Positions 52,025 through 62,479 of a stretch of DNA of 64,000 bases are shown piece after piece. Within the stretch, counting starts at the first letter, position 1; each line of letters opens with the position of its first letter. The translations under genes were made by a program, and so were the position numbers. The notes under the pieces are model-generated. The model was not told the DNA's origin. It searched no databases and saw only the letters and a list, made by a program, of their open reading frames with translations. Source of the stretch: Priapulus caudatus (taxonomy: Eukaryota; Priapulida; Priapulimorpha; Priapulimorphida; Priapulidae); assembly GCF_000485595.1 (NCBI RefSeq), contig NW_014577283.1:158250-222249 (forward strand), given 5' to 3'.

Positions 52025-54490
52025 ATAAGCCTGCGCACACCGCTGTTGTTTTGTGCTGCGCCCATCGGCCAACGCGTGGCTGATAGCGCAGGGGCACAAA
52101 ACACAGGCGTGTACGCATGCAAACCGTATCGATTTCTTGCGTGTGGAAAATATCACACGTGTTGATATTTTACTTCTACGTGTGGAAGAATGAGCACAGC
52201 GTCTGCGCAGTGGCTGTGTAAAGTTCCACACCGGCTCTATGTACCGAGCCAATAGCAAGCAGGTCAGCCGAGTCACGTGATCTTAACTTGCGTTGCAAGC
52301 GCGTTGCACTGGCAGTAGGCACGCACGTACACGCGATACACGCACGTACACGCGAGGGGAGCGTGGTATTATGCGACCGAGAGTGCGGCGTCGCCGGCAG
52401 TTCCAACCAGGAGCGGGAGAGGGGCCGGGAGGGTACGCGGTTTTTTTTTTTTTTTTTTTTTTTGCGATGGTGGTTTTTTTTTATAAATTTTAATTTTTCC
52501 TCTTTACGTTTTTGTTTTTTGTTTTTTTATTATTTAATTAATCTCGACCCCTCGGGTGCCAAGCCGACGGTCCCGCCGCCAAAGATTATTACACGACGGT
52601 GTACGCGACTGCACGCGGATACACGCACGTACACGCGGGTACACACGTACCGTCACGCTACACGCAGGTAGCACCGCACGTACACGCGAGTACACGCGGA
52701 TACACGCACGTTACACAGGTACCGCACGTACACGCGGTACGGTACACCGACACGGTCACAGTACACACAGATACACCACGTATACACGCGCGTACACGGC
52801 AGCGTGGCACGCGGGTCACAACCACGTACACGCAGGTACACGGAGATAACACGCACGTACACGCGGTACACGCACGTACACAGCGGGTAAGCGCACGTAC
52901 ACGCAATACACGCGACGTACACGCGGGTACACGCACGTGCACCGGGACCCCGTGGCACGCAACGTGCACACGGTACCACGCAACGTCACGGACGCGGTAC
53001 CACGGAGATACACCCACGTAACGCGGTAGCCACGCACGTACCACGCAACGTACAGCGCAAGGTACATCGCAACGTACACGCAGATACACGCACGTACACG
53101 CGGGTAACGCACGCAACGGCAGTGCACTACACGCACGTACGCGCACGTACACAACGCGTGTATGTGCGTGTACCCGTCGTGTACGTGCGTGTATCTGCGT
53201 GTACAGTGCGTGTACGCCGCGGTAGCGTGCGTGACCCGCGTGTACATGTGGTATCTGCGTTAAAACCGTCGTGTACCCGCGTGCACCGGCGTGCACATGC
53301 GTGTTACGTGCCCCCCACGTGTATCTGTGTGTACGTGCGTGTATGCTGCGTGTACTTGCGTGTACCCGCGTATACGTGCGGCCCGTACGTGCTGTATCTT
53401 GTGTACCGTGCGTTAACGCCGCGTGTACGGTGCGTGTATCGCCGTGTACCCGCGTGTACGGCGTGGTAATCTGCCGTGTACACCGCGTGTACAGTCGTGT
53501 ACCGCGCGTGTAGCGTGTGTGTATCTGCGTGTACGTGCGTGTACGTGCGTGTACCCGGTCGCACGTGCGTGTACCCGCGTGTACGTGCGTGTATCTGTGT
53601 GTACGTGCGTGTACCCGCGTGTACGTGCGTGTATCCGCGTGTACTCGCGTGTACGTGCGTGTAATCTGCGTGTACGTACGTGTAACGCGGTAGCGTGGTG
53701 TACCGCGTGTACGTGCGTGTATCTCCGTGTACCCGCGTGTACGTGCGTGTACCCGCGGTGCACGTGCGTACACGTGCGTGTACCCGCGTGTACGTGCGTG
53801 TATCTGTTGTGTGTGGTGTACGTGCGTGTACGTGCGTGTACCCGCGTGTACGTGCGTGTACCCGCGTGTAAGTGCGATGGGCCCGCGTGTACGTGCGTGT
53901 ATCTCCGTGTACCAGCGTGTGCGTGCGTGTACCCGCGTGCACGTGCGTGCACGTGCGTGTACCCGCGTGTACGTGCGTGTATCTGTGTGTACGTGCGTGT
54001 ACCGCGCGTGTACGTGCTGTTATCCGCGTGTACCCGCGTGTACGTGCGTGTAAGTGGCGTGTCCGTGCGTGTAGTACGTGTATCCGCGTGTACCCGCGTG
54101 TACGTTCGTGTGCGTGCGTGTACCTGCGTGTACGTGCGTGTACTCGCGGTGACGTGCGTGTAACCCGCGTGCACGTGGGTGCACGTGTGTGTATCGCGTG
54201 TACGTGCGTGTACCCGCGTGTACGTGCGTGTATCTGCGTGTACGTGCGTGTACCCGCAGTGCAACCGCGCTGCAACGCAAGTTAAGATTACGTGACTCGC
54301 TTGACGCTGCTGCTATTGTCGGTTACATAGAGCCGGTGTGGAACTTGACACAGCCACTCCGCACAACGCTGTGCAATCTGCCACACGTGGGAAGAAATAT
54401 CAAACACGTGTGATATTTGCCAACGCAAGAAATCGATGCGTTTGCATGCGCACACGCTTGTTGGCGGAGCAAACCCTGTGCGGTGCTTAA
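52025..54490. mobile_element. Full foldback element with inverted (TACACGCACG)n arrays
   Basis: A left unique half (52025-52320), an array in TACACGCACG orientation to about 53150, then the same array in the opposite orientation (GTGCGTGTAC, CCGCGTGTACGTGCGTGTA), and finally the inverted right half (54255-54490: GCAGTGCAACCGCGCTGC, CACACCGGCTC in reverse). The ends resemble GCCCGCCGCACACGCT. The orientation switch near 53150 makes the whole 2.4 kb one giant hairpin. Open frames of up to about 370 codons are repeat artefacts. Half copies are at 31195, 41820 and 43890. Confidence 0.8.
52358..52605. other. Non-repeat block with a long poly-T inside the foldback array
   Basis: About 250 bp that breaks the array: a GC-rich part, then 23 T in a row at 52441-52463, then T-rich sequence and the segment CTCGACCCCTCGGGTGCC. 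No counterpart was found in the other copies of the array. It may be a real insertion (a poly-T of this kind could be a reverse-oriented poly-A tail) or a sequencing or assembly artefact. Confidence 0.5.
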
Positions 54491-55344
54491 AGCAGCTCGC
54501 AGCTCGCAAATACCGTATTTCTGGAGCCGCGAATCAGCGTGTGAACGACTCGCCGCGTAATTGTCTCAGATTCGGTATTCGCAAATACCGTATTTCATAA
54601 ATACGAGGACTCGTGTGAACAAGGCTAATATCTCAGAATCAAACTTGCGATGATAACGTGTTTTATGGTGATCAATGCTACATTTGGCTACATTTCAAGA
54701 TAGTTGCCTCCCTCCATTTTCCAAATCACCCTATTCACGAAAACGGCAGACTTGGCGAGGTGCGGCATCACAACGTCTAAACAGTGTAGTGGTTCACAGC
54801 AAAGGTGATAATCTGCGCTTATAACAAGGCTGTAGCCTACGGGTGGGTAGCGCAGGTGGGGAATGCCTGATTGCCTATAGCAGTATACACAAGTTTGTCA
54901 AGGATGACGAAAAATAGCTATGATGTAGTATTTGTTGTGTTGAAGACTAACAGCCTGAAGGAGGCCACGCGTGAGAATAGAGGTATTCTCTTGCGGAAGA
55001 AAGTGTCTTCACAGACAAAATAACCAATAGTCAATGGACACTGGTTCCGTCCGGGCGAAGGGCTACTGATTCTTTATTTACAGTTATTGAAAAAAAAACA
55101 ATTTCTGATAATGTTGCTGGAGGTATGTTTGAAAAATTTGCATTCGAGTTATTTAGCGTCAGACACTCCCTTGGATTCTCTATTTTATATGGCCTAACCC
55201 TTACACGCTCACCCTTATGTAACAAATTTGTAGCATTGGCAAGCAGCATGTCACGATTTCTTTGCTAAGCCACAGGACTGTACGAGTCGTTCCAGCTTAT
55301 GTATATCAGTATAAAGACATCCGAAAAGCCTACATCGATTTACC
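54491..55344. other. GPCR intron 2, last part, second block
   Basis: Collinear with 44276-45125; includes the MITE fragment at 54491-54630. No exon. Confidence 0.55.
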
Positions 55345-55915
55345 CGTGGTCTGGATATATGTTTCGGTCCATGCAGCACCGACTGTCGCGTGATGTCAGT
55401 GTAACGTCAGTGTACCGCCCATGTACGTCCATAGTATCGCAATTAGGGCACATACAAATACATCATTTGAGCGAACCAAAATAGCCAGGCAGCGGTTAAG
55501 GCGCCGAACGAGTTCTTCTTGAGGTGATGGTGTCGAAATCCATGCTGTTTACATATTTTTTTTTTTCTTAGTTTTCTATCTTTATCCATTTAACTTTTTT
55601 TGTGTTAGTGTTAGTGTAGTATTAGTGTTAATTAACTTAATTAGGTTGAGGGTGTAGGGTTAGGTTAGGGTTAGCGGTTAGGGTTTAGGGATAGGCGTTA
55701 GGGTAGGGTTAGCGATAGGGTTAGGGGTTAGGGTTAGGCGTTAGGTGAAGGGTTAGGGTTCTGCATCAGGTTATGTGCGTGGATGTAGCCATCAGCAGCT
55801 AGGCTGTATGCATTCACTGTACTTCCAGAGATAGCCGAGTTCGTGGCGTGACGTGACACTGCGTCACGGCGATCAAGTCGGTGGCATAGAAACATATGAT
55901 GCCACCTTACGTTAC
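55345..55915. mobile_element. ~570-bp insertion in the second block with a tRNA-like SINE head and TTAGGG-like repeats
   Basis: The first block runs straight from ATCGATTACCCGTA to ACCCTAAACC at this point; here about 570 bp are added. Inside, 55480-55562 resembles a tRNA-derived SINE head: AGCCAGGCAGCGGTTAAGGC (A-box-like) and GGTGTCGAAATCC (B-box-like). At 55640-55770 there is an array of GGTTAGGGTTAG variants. Boundaries are approximate, and the SINE assignment is an inference. Confidence 0.5.
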
Positions 55916-56066
55916 CCTAACCCTGGGGATCTAATCGTACTCAACATGGCCGATGGGCAGAAACAAGGCTGTCTCGCAAATGGTCGCGTGCGTTTGCAGC
56001 GGACTATTATAATGCTACTTGCTATAGTTAGTTAATGTTTTTCTTGCGCATCCTATTTTCTCAGAG

Positions 56067-56212
56067 CAAACAGCTGCTGTATCTCATGCAATGCGATAGC
56101 CAAACAACGTGTTGCCTCGTCTGCCATTTTGAGCCTTGCTGGAATAGGCGCTGGATCCGTTACCAGCCATGTCGTCAACTCCTTGCGTTACAACGATCGC
56201 CTGTGAACTGAA
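56067..56212 (+). pseudogene. Class A GPCR second copy, exon 3 (TM3), noisy
   Basis: Parallel to 45272-45411 with added and lost bases (for example GCAATGCGATAGCCAAACAAC), so the frame is broken. The conserved words CGTGTTGCCTCGTC and TTTTGAGCCTTGCTGGAATA are intact. The defects look like read errors rather than decay. Confidence 0.75.
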
Positions 56213-56389
56213 GACCGCAATATATCAACTTTTTGTGGGCGTGCGCGCGGCGGTGGCGTGAGTATGTTTGTGTGTGCAATGTTTGGTGGGTAGTGGCGTG
56301 CCTGGGATCCAAAATTCCTTCAAAATCTAGCCTCCAGATCACACTCATAAGCTCATTCGAGTTATGATAGCTCATCCTAGCTCCGATTG

Positions 56390-56875
56390 CTTTCGTAGCC
56401 TAATAAACAGTTTAGCAACCATAGCTTCATAGCTAATGAAACACCATAGCAACGCATAGGCCTCAATAGCTATATGAAACCCATAGCAACGCATGCTCTC
56501 ATAGCTAATGAACACCATATCTCACCATAGCTAATATAACATCAGTACGAAGCCATGAGCTTCATAAGGCCCTCATAGCTCTCGCTGCCTCTGACAGCTC
56601 TCATAGCTAATGGAAATCATAGCTCTCTTAGCTCTCGTTGCTCTCAACTGCTTTCATTGCTTATTATGACACCATCATTGACTCTCGTTAGGCGCATGAG
56701 CTAATGAACCCCTCATTTAAGTAATAATACGGTATTATTTAGCTCGTGATGATACTAATATGCCTATAGTCGCACAATAGCCACCGATGGTCCACATGGT
56801 GGTTCACTGTGCGCTATTTTACGACTATAAGCGTAGCTACGCATTTTACGACTATAGGCATGGTATCATCACGCT
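56390..56875. repeat. Noisy copies of the CATAGCTAATGAA minisatellite and CGTGATGATACTAT foldback
   Basis: Parallels 45545-46012 in order and orientation, with scattered indels. Confidence 0.8.
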
Positions 56876-57387
56876 AAAATGGGCTATTGTGGTTAATATA
56901 TTTGGCTATACGGCCCCAAATATGAGAAACATGCCTTATACACTTACGACGTGATTATAGTATATAGCAAAACCATCTAAAACCGGCTTACGAAAATAAG
57001 ACCTGCTGTCAAAGGCTACAGTCAACGGGTACTATTTCTGTCGCAAACATTTACTCGACTTCCTTCCCTGCTGTGTTTGTTGATAGCGCACATATTAATG
57101 GCGATCGGAGAGATTCGAATGCAGACAGAAGTGTTGTTTTCTTCGTGTTCGAATGTCAGAAACGCCGCATTCATATTGCAGCAGTCATATTGCATCCAGC
57201 TACAAAGAATAGTCATCGACAGATAATATTCGATAATTCCGCCAATTCTTCCGTCGAAGTTTGAATATTGTAAAGCGTGTCTATAATTATTTGGCATCGC
57301 GCGTGATTTCATATATATGTTTTCTACTCCTTCTCTTTCTCTCTCTCTCTTCCGTCCCTCTCTCTCTCTTTCTTTCTATGTGAGCAG

Positions 57388-58731
57388 GTATGCGGTGAAC
57401 GTTATTACTTGCAGTATGGACGGAAGCCATACTCATCGGATTCCTGCCCATTGTGGATGGCGGAACTTACAGCTACCGGCCGTTCAGCTACGTTTGCGGT
57501 CCGTGCTGGAGCGCTGCGCCATTGTCGTTCAGCATTATTCGTCTTCTTCGTCGGCTACGTCGCCACGGTGTGCATCATTCTGTTCTTCTCTACGTGCGCA
57601 TCTGTGGGCATCGCGAAACGAATCACGCGCACCGCATCGACAGCCGCCTGTCGCAGCCGCAACAGAAGGCGTAGTGAGTCGGGTTCTCTCACCGTCCCGC
57701 ACCGGCCCGCCTGTTCGACGCCGTCACCGCTGCTGTCGGGCCGCGCAGCGAGAACGCCAACCGCGGAGTGCGCGTCGCCGGCGCACGTCGGCACTACCGC
57801 CCGCGGCAGCCGACCAACGCCAACTACCGGGCTGAACCAGATGGGGCAGTCGACGAACGCGAGCGGTTCGCTGGAGATACTCTATGAGTCGACGGGTGGG
57901 CGAAGAGGATGCGAACGCGAGCCAGCATCGGACGCACGCGCATCACGCTGCGCTCGTGCTGCTTATCTTCGTCTTTCTCGTCTGCTGACGCCCGTACAGC
58001 GTCTACAACTTCTACGACGCCTACGAGCACTCGAACACGCCGTGCGGCGGCGACCTGCCGACGCGCATCCGCCACACGCTGACGATGTGGATGGCGCTCG
58101 CGTCGGTGCGCCATCAATCCGCTTCATACAGCAGCGTGAAGAGCAAGACTTCCGGCTGGCGCGAAGCGACTCGTCGGCGACGCGCTCCTGTGGTACCGCA
58201 TCGCACGTCCGTGCATCCCGCTGTCGGCGGGCATCGGCGCGCATTGCGCAGTCGTCGGCGAACTTCCGAGATGTACCTGCAGGGCGATGAACTGCACCCA
58301 GCACGTCGCGATGAAGCAGGACAGCGACAGTGTACGACTTCAACGACCGAGGGCTCCGATAAGCGCCCCGCGCCGCACTCTGTCGCCATTCGCCAACGTA
58401 TGTTCACGCGTACAACAACAGACAGACGCCTGCGGCGACGAAGCGCGACATGGCTTGCGCCGACGACCGCAGCAGCAGCAGCAACACCAGTAGCAACCAT
58501 CGCCGCCGACGCCGCCGAAAGCGTTTCGATAACCGAAAGCAATCAGACAGATTCGGGCTTCATGTCGAACAGCCTGACGGTTAACAGACGACGACACGTT
58601 CGATTCTAGCGGACGGAATCGGCGTTTTCTGCACACTCCTCGTCGGGAGATTTCCCGTACGTGATGGCGGACGTGGAGAGTTGTGTCGACCAGTACGCAG
58701 ACGCTGACTAGTTCCGACGAGGATGACGTGA
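57388..58731 (+). pseudogene. Class A GPCR second copy, exon 4 (TM4-TM7 and tail), noisy
   Basis: Parallel to 46520-47840 from the acceptor GTGAGCAG to the GACGAGGATGACGTGA end, with about 25-30 one- or two-base indels that break the frame repeatedly; long open stretches in all three frames show pieces of the same receptor. The CAG run that gives poly-Ala is shorter here. The indels ignore codon structure, so poor sequence quality is a likelier cause than gene death. No exon 1 was found for this copy. Confidence 0.85.
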
Positions 58732-58863
58732 ACAGGACGTCACACGTGACCCCCGTCCAGCGCATTGGGTGGCATTAGCTTGTACGAATGTATAGTATAA
58801 TGTATGTTGATTGATAATTGATACATTGTATATAAATGTTGATTGTATATATATTACTATATA

Positions 58864-58901
<38 letters not shown>

Positions 58902-60345
58902 ATCAGAAGTAAATAATAGGGTTATAGTTCCCTAGAATAATAGTTCCCTATTATGACTATTATCTATTTCTGATATATATGTATATTGATCAAGTACATG
59001 TGATTGAGTACATAATGGATTATTACTCTCACATTATGTACTCTTGTTATTGATGTATCATGTTGATTGTATATATCATTGTTGATTGTTGATTGTTGAT
59101 ACATCTACAAGTAAAATACACTAATGCATTTCTTTATATTTTGTAGTATGTTCGTTAATAGGTTTATATAGAAAAAGACACAGGTCGGCCGTGGATGTGG
59201 GGTTAGGGGTTAGACAGCAACCCCAGATTTAATGCATGCATATGTGGGCTATAGCTGTTTGTTTTCTTGCATGTGCGTGAGCGCGTACTTATGTGTAAGT
59301 ATCATGTGTAATTCGATTTGTAATTACATAGCACTTTTAATTATTTTATTTATATTTATTATATTATTAATTAGCACTTTATTTGGATGAAAAATGTGTA
59401 TGTGTGTCGTAATATATTAACTATATGTACAGGTACCAATATTATAATAAAAGACTAATAAAAATTATACGTAGAATAATGTTATTATGAAGTTACTATA
59501 TATATATATATATTTGAACGCTAATACAAAATTTCGATTTCTTTGATATCTTATGGGAGAATAATATATATTCAACTGTTTTTTTTCTGTGACCCACAAC
59601 CTACATTTCAGTCAGATGTGATTATGGATAAGCATATATTACCAGTGAGTATAAACAGTATAAAAATTGCACAACAACGCGAATAGATCGATTTCGGTGA
59701 GGCTTTCGCTTCGATTAGGTTAGCCCGGGCCACGCCGAGGTCCATTTCGGGGTTTCACGGTATCGAGCCCGCACACTGGTGGGCCTCCGTTTTTTCTGCT
59801 CCTTGCAGAAGTCGTTTCGGTACGAGGTTGCGAACGCCTTTTTACCGGGAGCATCGACGGCTGTTTTAAACACAGTGGGAACTGCAACACGTGCGAGAAC
59901 ATTAGACAAACATGGAGCTATAACGATATAAATTAATTAAAATTTATCACATCAAGAATTCAGTCGAAAAGTGCTCGAAATAAAATTCGAAAGACAGTAA
60001 AATAAGAGGACAATAATTCAATCCCTCAATGAAAGTGCGATTGTGCTATTTTATATTCATAATACTGCTAATTACCACGTACAATAATAATTGCTAATTA
60101 AGCTATTGACAGTGCTTTCTTCGCCAGCTTTGAGTGTGGAAAAACCATTTGCCCATCCTAGAATAACTCAATCACCACGAAAGATTTTCAGACGCCAGTG
60201 GAAAGTCCAAAACACGTGCTTTATCAAGGTAAATAGCCGGTAGCATGTATGATGGAACGTTGTCACAATGCGGTGAGCGAGTGTTTGGTAGTATAGCCGA
60301 AATACACATGCAAGCGAAACGAGGTTCCCAGGCATGTGCGTGAAG
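58732..60345. other. Receptor 3' flank and unassigned AT-rich sequence
   Basis: (TA)n at 58855-58895, then two small hairpins. A 64-codon minus-strand open frame (59715-59909) reads like protein but has no recognisable family or splice context. Nothing else is seen. Confidence 0.45.
58903..59048. mobile_element. Two adjacent small hairpin elements
   Basis: 58903-58975 pairs CAGAAGTAAATAATAGGG with CCCTATTATGACTATTATCTATTTCTG. 58990-59048 pairs CAAGTACATGTGATTGAGTAC with ATTATGTACTCTTG and is flanked by TATTGAT on both sides. The ends of the second fit the CAAG...CTCTTG family. Confidence 0.55.
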
Positions 60346-60349
60346 CTAT

Positions 60350-60492
60350 TTCCTAGTTCCTAGTTCCTAGTTCCTTATTTTCAAATATGAGTAAGTGGAC
60401 TCTTACATTACATTCAAACTCTCCACAAGCTAGAGAGTTTGAATGTAATGTAAGAGAATAAGAAACTGGGAACTAGGAACTAGGATATAACT
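60350..60492. mobile_element. Minimal foldback of the AAGCTATTTCCTAGTTCC family
   Basis: Starts GTGAAGCTATTTCCTAGTTCC and ends GGAACTAGGATATAACTTCACG. The central CTCTTACATTACATTCAAACTC and its inverse meet around CTCCACAAGCTAGAGAG. It is a complete short relative of 37139-37905. Confidence 0.85.
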
Positions 60493-60541
60493 TCACGCAC
60501 ATTTCCCAGGCGTGTGTGCAGTCAAAATGCGAAATTATGCT

Positions 60542-60835
60542 CATTATCGAGAATGAGGAGGAGGAAGAAGATGAGAAAGAGGCAGGAGGAGGAGGAAGGA
60601 GAGAGGAGGAGGAGGGGGAGGAGAGAGGAAGAGAAGGAATGGAAGAAGAGGTAGAAGCGGAAAGGAGGGAGGAAGACGATGAGAGGAGGAAGAGAAACAA
60701 AGAAAGAAGGAGAAGGAATGAAGAAGAACAATAATTATAAGAAAAGCAGGAAAAGGAGGAGGGCGGAGCAAGAGGAGAAGGATGCGCGGCGGGAGGAGAT
60801 GGGGAGGTGGAGGAGGAAGGAGTGGAGGAGGACGA
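60542..60835. repeat. Purine-rich (GGAGGA/GAAGAA) tract
   Basis: About 290 bp of nearly pure purines on the plus strand. Poly-Glu/Arg and poly-Ser/Pro open frames are artefacts. Confidence 0.9.
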
Positions 60836-60919
60836 TATCTCCTACATATATCCTTTTATTATCGAAGTTCACGTAGGATTCACGTATTTTAATTAAACAC
60901 ACACGGAGGAGGTGCCTAC

Positions 60920-61085
60920 CTGATACCCAAGGCGGGCCAGCGGCTTTAGACGTTGCAGCCATATCGTGTCTTCTGTTGCCTTCAGGGGTCCATGAACGAC
61001 GGGAGTCTGAAAGGCTTGACTCTGAAGGTCGAGTCCTAGACTGTAACGAGGCAACTGTCGCTCGTCCACTGTCGTTTATCAAGCG
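60920..61085 (-). CDS. Candidate exon, unidentified gene (5' boundary unresolved)
   Basis: On the minus strand an open segment reads INDSGRATVASLQSRTRPSE, then RRSWTPEGNRRHDMAA, then TSKAAGPPWVS, and stops at a consensus-like donor CAG|GTAGGC. It is Ser/Arg-rich and may be a disordered region. The acceptor is not clear; the frame stays open to about 61130. It may belong with the candidate exon at 62048-62216, but no family is recognised. Confidence 0.3.
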
Positions 61086-61251
61086 TGTATGGCATCGCGA
61101 ATGGAGGAGTCGGGCCGCTTTCTAAAAAACCATTGTAAGCAGATTACTTGCTGCTGAATAATTATTGCGTGGGATGTGTGTAAAGCAGCTATATTTTAAA
61201 GTCGTGACGAGCGTATAAGGAGTTAATACGCGTAGAACAGAAACTGCTGTC

Positions 61252-61565
61252 AAGTGTGTGTGTGTAGTGTGTGTGTGATGTGTGTGTGGTGTGGTGTGTG
61301 TCGCGCGCGCGCGCGCGGACGCGCGCGTGGTGTGTGTGTTGGTGGTGTGTTGTGTGTGTGTGTGTGTGTGTGTGTAGCGTTTGATGGTGCGTGCGTATGA
61401 GTGGCGTGAGTGAGGTGTGTGTAGTGTGTGTGTGTGAGTGTAGTAGTAGGTGTGTGCGATGAGCGGGTGCGTGTGGGCAGTGGTGGTTGGCGTGTGTTGC
61501 GTGCGTGCGTGGGTGTGGTGTGGGTTGGTGTGGCGTGTGGTGTGTGCTTATTTGTGTGTGCGGTG
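61252..61565. repeat. (GT)n with GTGG and CGCG interruptions
   Basis: About 310 bp of GT repeats with a GCGCGCGCGCG run at 61302-61317. Open frames are artefacts. Confidence 0.93.
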
Positions 61566-61569
61566 AGTA

Positions 61570-62040
61570 AATAATCCTGATCGATGAGTCTGTAATGTTT
61601 CATCTCCTTCCTCTCTCACGTACTATAATATATTATATATATATATATATATGATAATATATAAGTATTATTTTCATAGCTATATAATATATATAATAAG
61701 TTATATTATATATATATATATAGTTAATGTCGACGTATAACTGATGTCTACGCGCGCATGCGCGTGGACAGTGAGATCGTAATACTCAACTATATGGCTC
61801 ATTGCGCGGTCATAGCTCAACCACCCCAGGTAAAGGGAAATAGATCTATCAACGTTTCTTAGGCCATATTATCCTTTACCTCATATAGATATGCGACTTT
61901 CCTTGTTTATTTCAGGAAAGACTGTTAAGTGCGTAAAATATTCCGACGTAAAGGTTCAGTGCGCGAAAAAGCAGAACCGCAGTCAATTAGTTTTCATTAG
62001 CCTGCGGTTTCCCCTCCCCCAGTAAGTTACAGTTATTTAA
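61570..62040. other. (TA)n tracts and unassigned sequence
   Basis: (TA)n at 61625-61725, then unassigned sequence. No gene. Confidence 0.45.
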
Positions 62041-62047
62041 ATGTTAC

Positions 62048-62216
62048 CTTGCGGCAGACCTAGGAGAAATCTTGCTTCGTATGTAGATTTACACGTGTCT
62101 TTCCAGACGTAGTCGAGTATTTCTTGTGAGGACGCGTCCGTCTCTTTCGCTTTCCCACATGTCTGACGGCAAATTTCTCCTAGCATTTGTTTCGGAATTT
62201 TCCATGTCATAAAGCA
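62048..62216 (-). CDS. Candidate internal exon, unidentified Cys-containing protein
   Basis: A 169-nt open segment with acceptor CCACGCTCTCAG and donor CAAG|GTAACAT (phase 0 in, phase 1 out). It reads CFMTWKIPKQMLGEICRQTC, then GKAKETDASSQEILDYVW, then KDTCKSTYEARFLLGLPQ. Four cysteines and a mixed, non-repetitive composition make it a fair exon candidate. I do not recognise the domain, and neighbouring exons were not identified with certainty. Confidence 0.45.
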
Positions 62217-62337
62217 CTGAGAGCGTGGAAACAGAGTCAAACATGTGACGTTTCGCAACCTCTATTATGCGCCTTCTATGACCCTCTAGTGAATAAATTG
62301 CTATTGAATACCATGATTGGAAAGCCAGCGCAGGTAT

Positions 62338-62462
62338 AAATAAAATAAATAAATAAATAAATAAATAATAATATATGAGTAATATATATTGAATATATAT
62401 ATATGATATATAATATTTATTTTATTTATTTATTTATTATTAATGTATTATTTATTTTAGAT
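62338..62462. repeat. AAAT/ATTT palindrome
   Basis: (AAAT)n at 62338-62370 faces (TTTA)n at 62415-62460 around TATATGAGTAATATATATTGA; a long AT hairpin at the left edge of the tRNA block copy. Confidence 0.85.
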
Positions 62463-62479
62463 TAAGTCTATATAACGTT

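Noticed and set aside
52658-54285. Open frames of up to about 370 codons through the TACACGCACG array
   Set aside because: Same cause: a repeat without stop codons read in several frames on both strands.
55640-55770. TTAGGG-type array as a chromosome end
   Set aside because: It is short, degenerate, and flanked on both sides by intron sequence of the receptor gene, so it is interstitial.
59694-59909. 64-codon minus-strand open frame with protein-like composition
   Set aside because: Overlapping open frames exist in two phases, no splice context or family resemblance is visible, and the length is within chance.
60473-60876. Glu/Arg-rich and Ser/Pro-rich open frames
   Set aside because: They are a purine-rich low-complexity tract, open in all frames.
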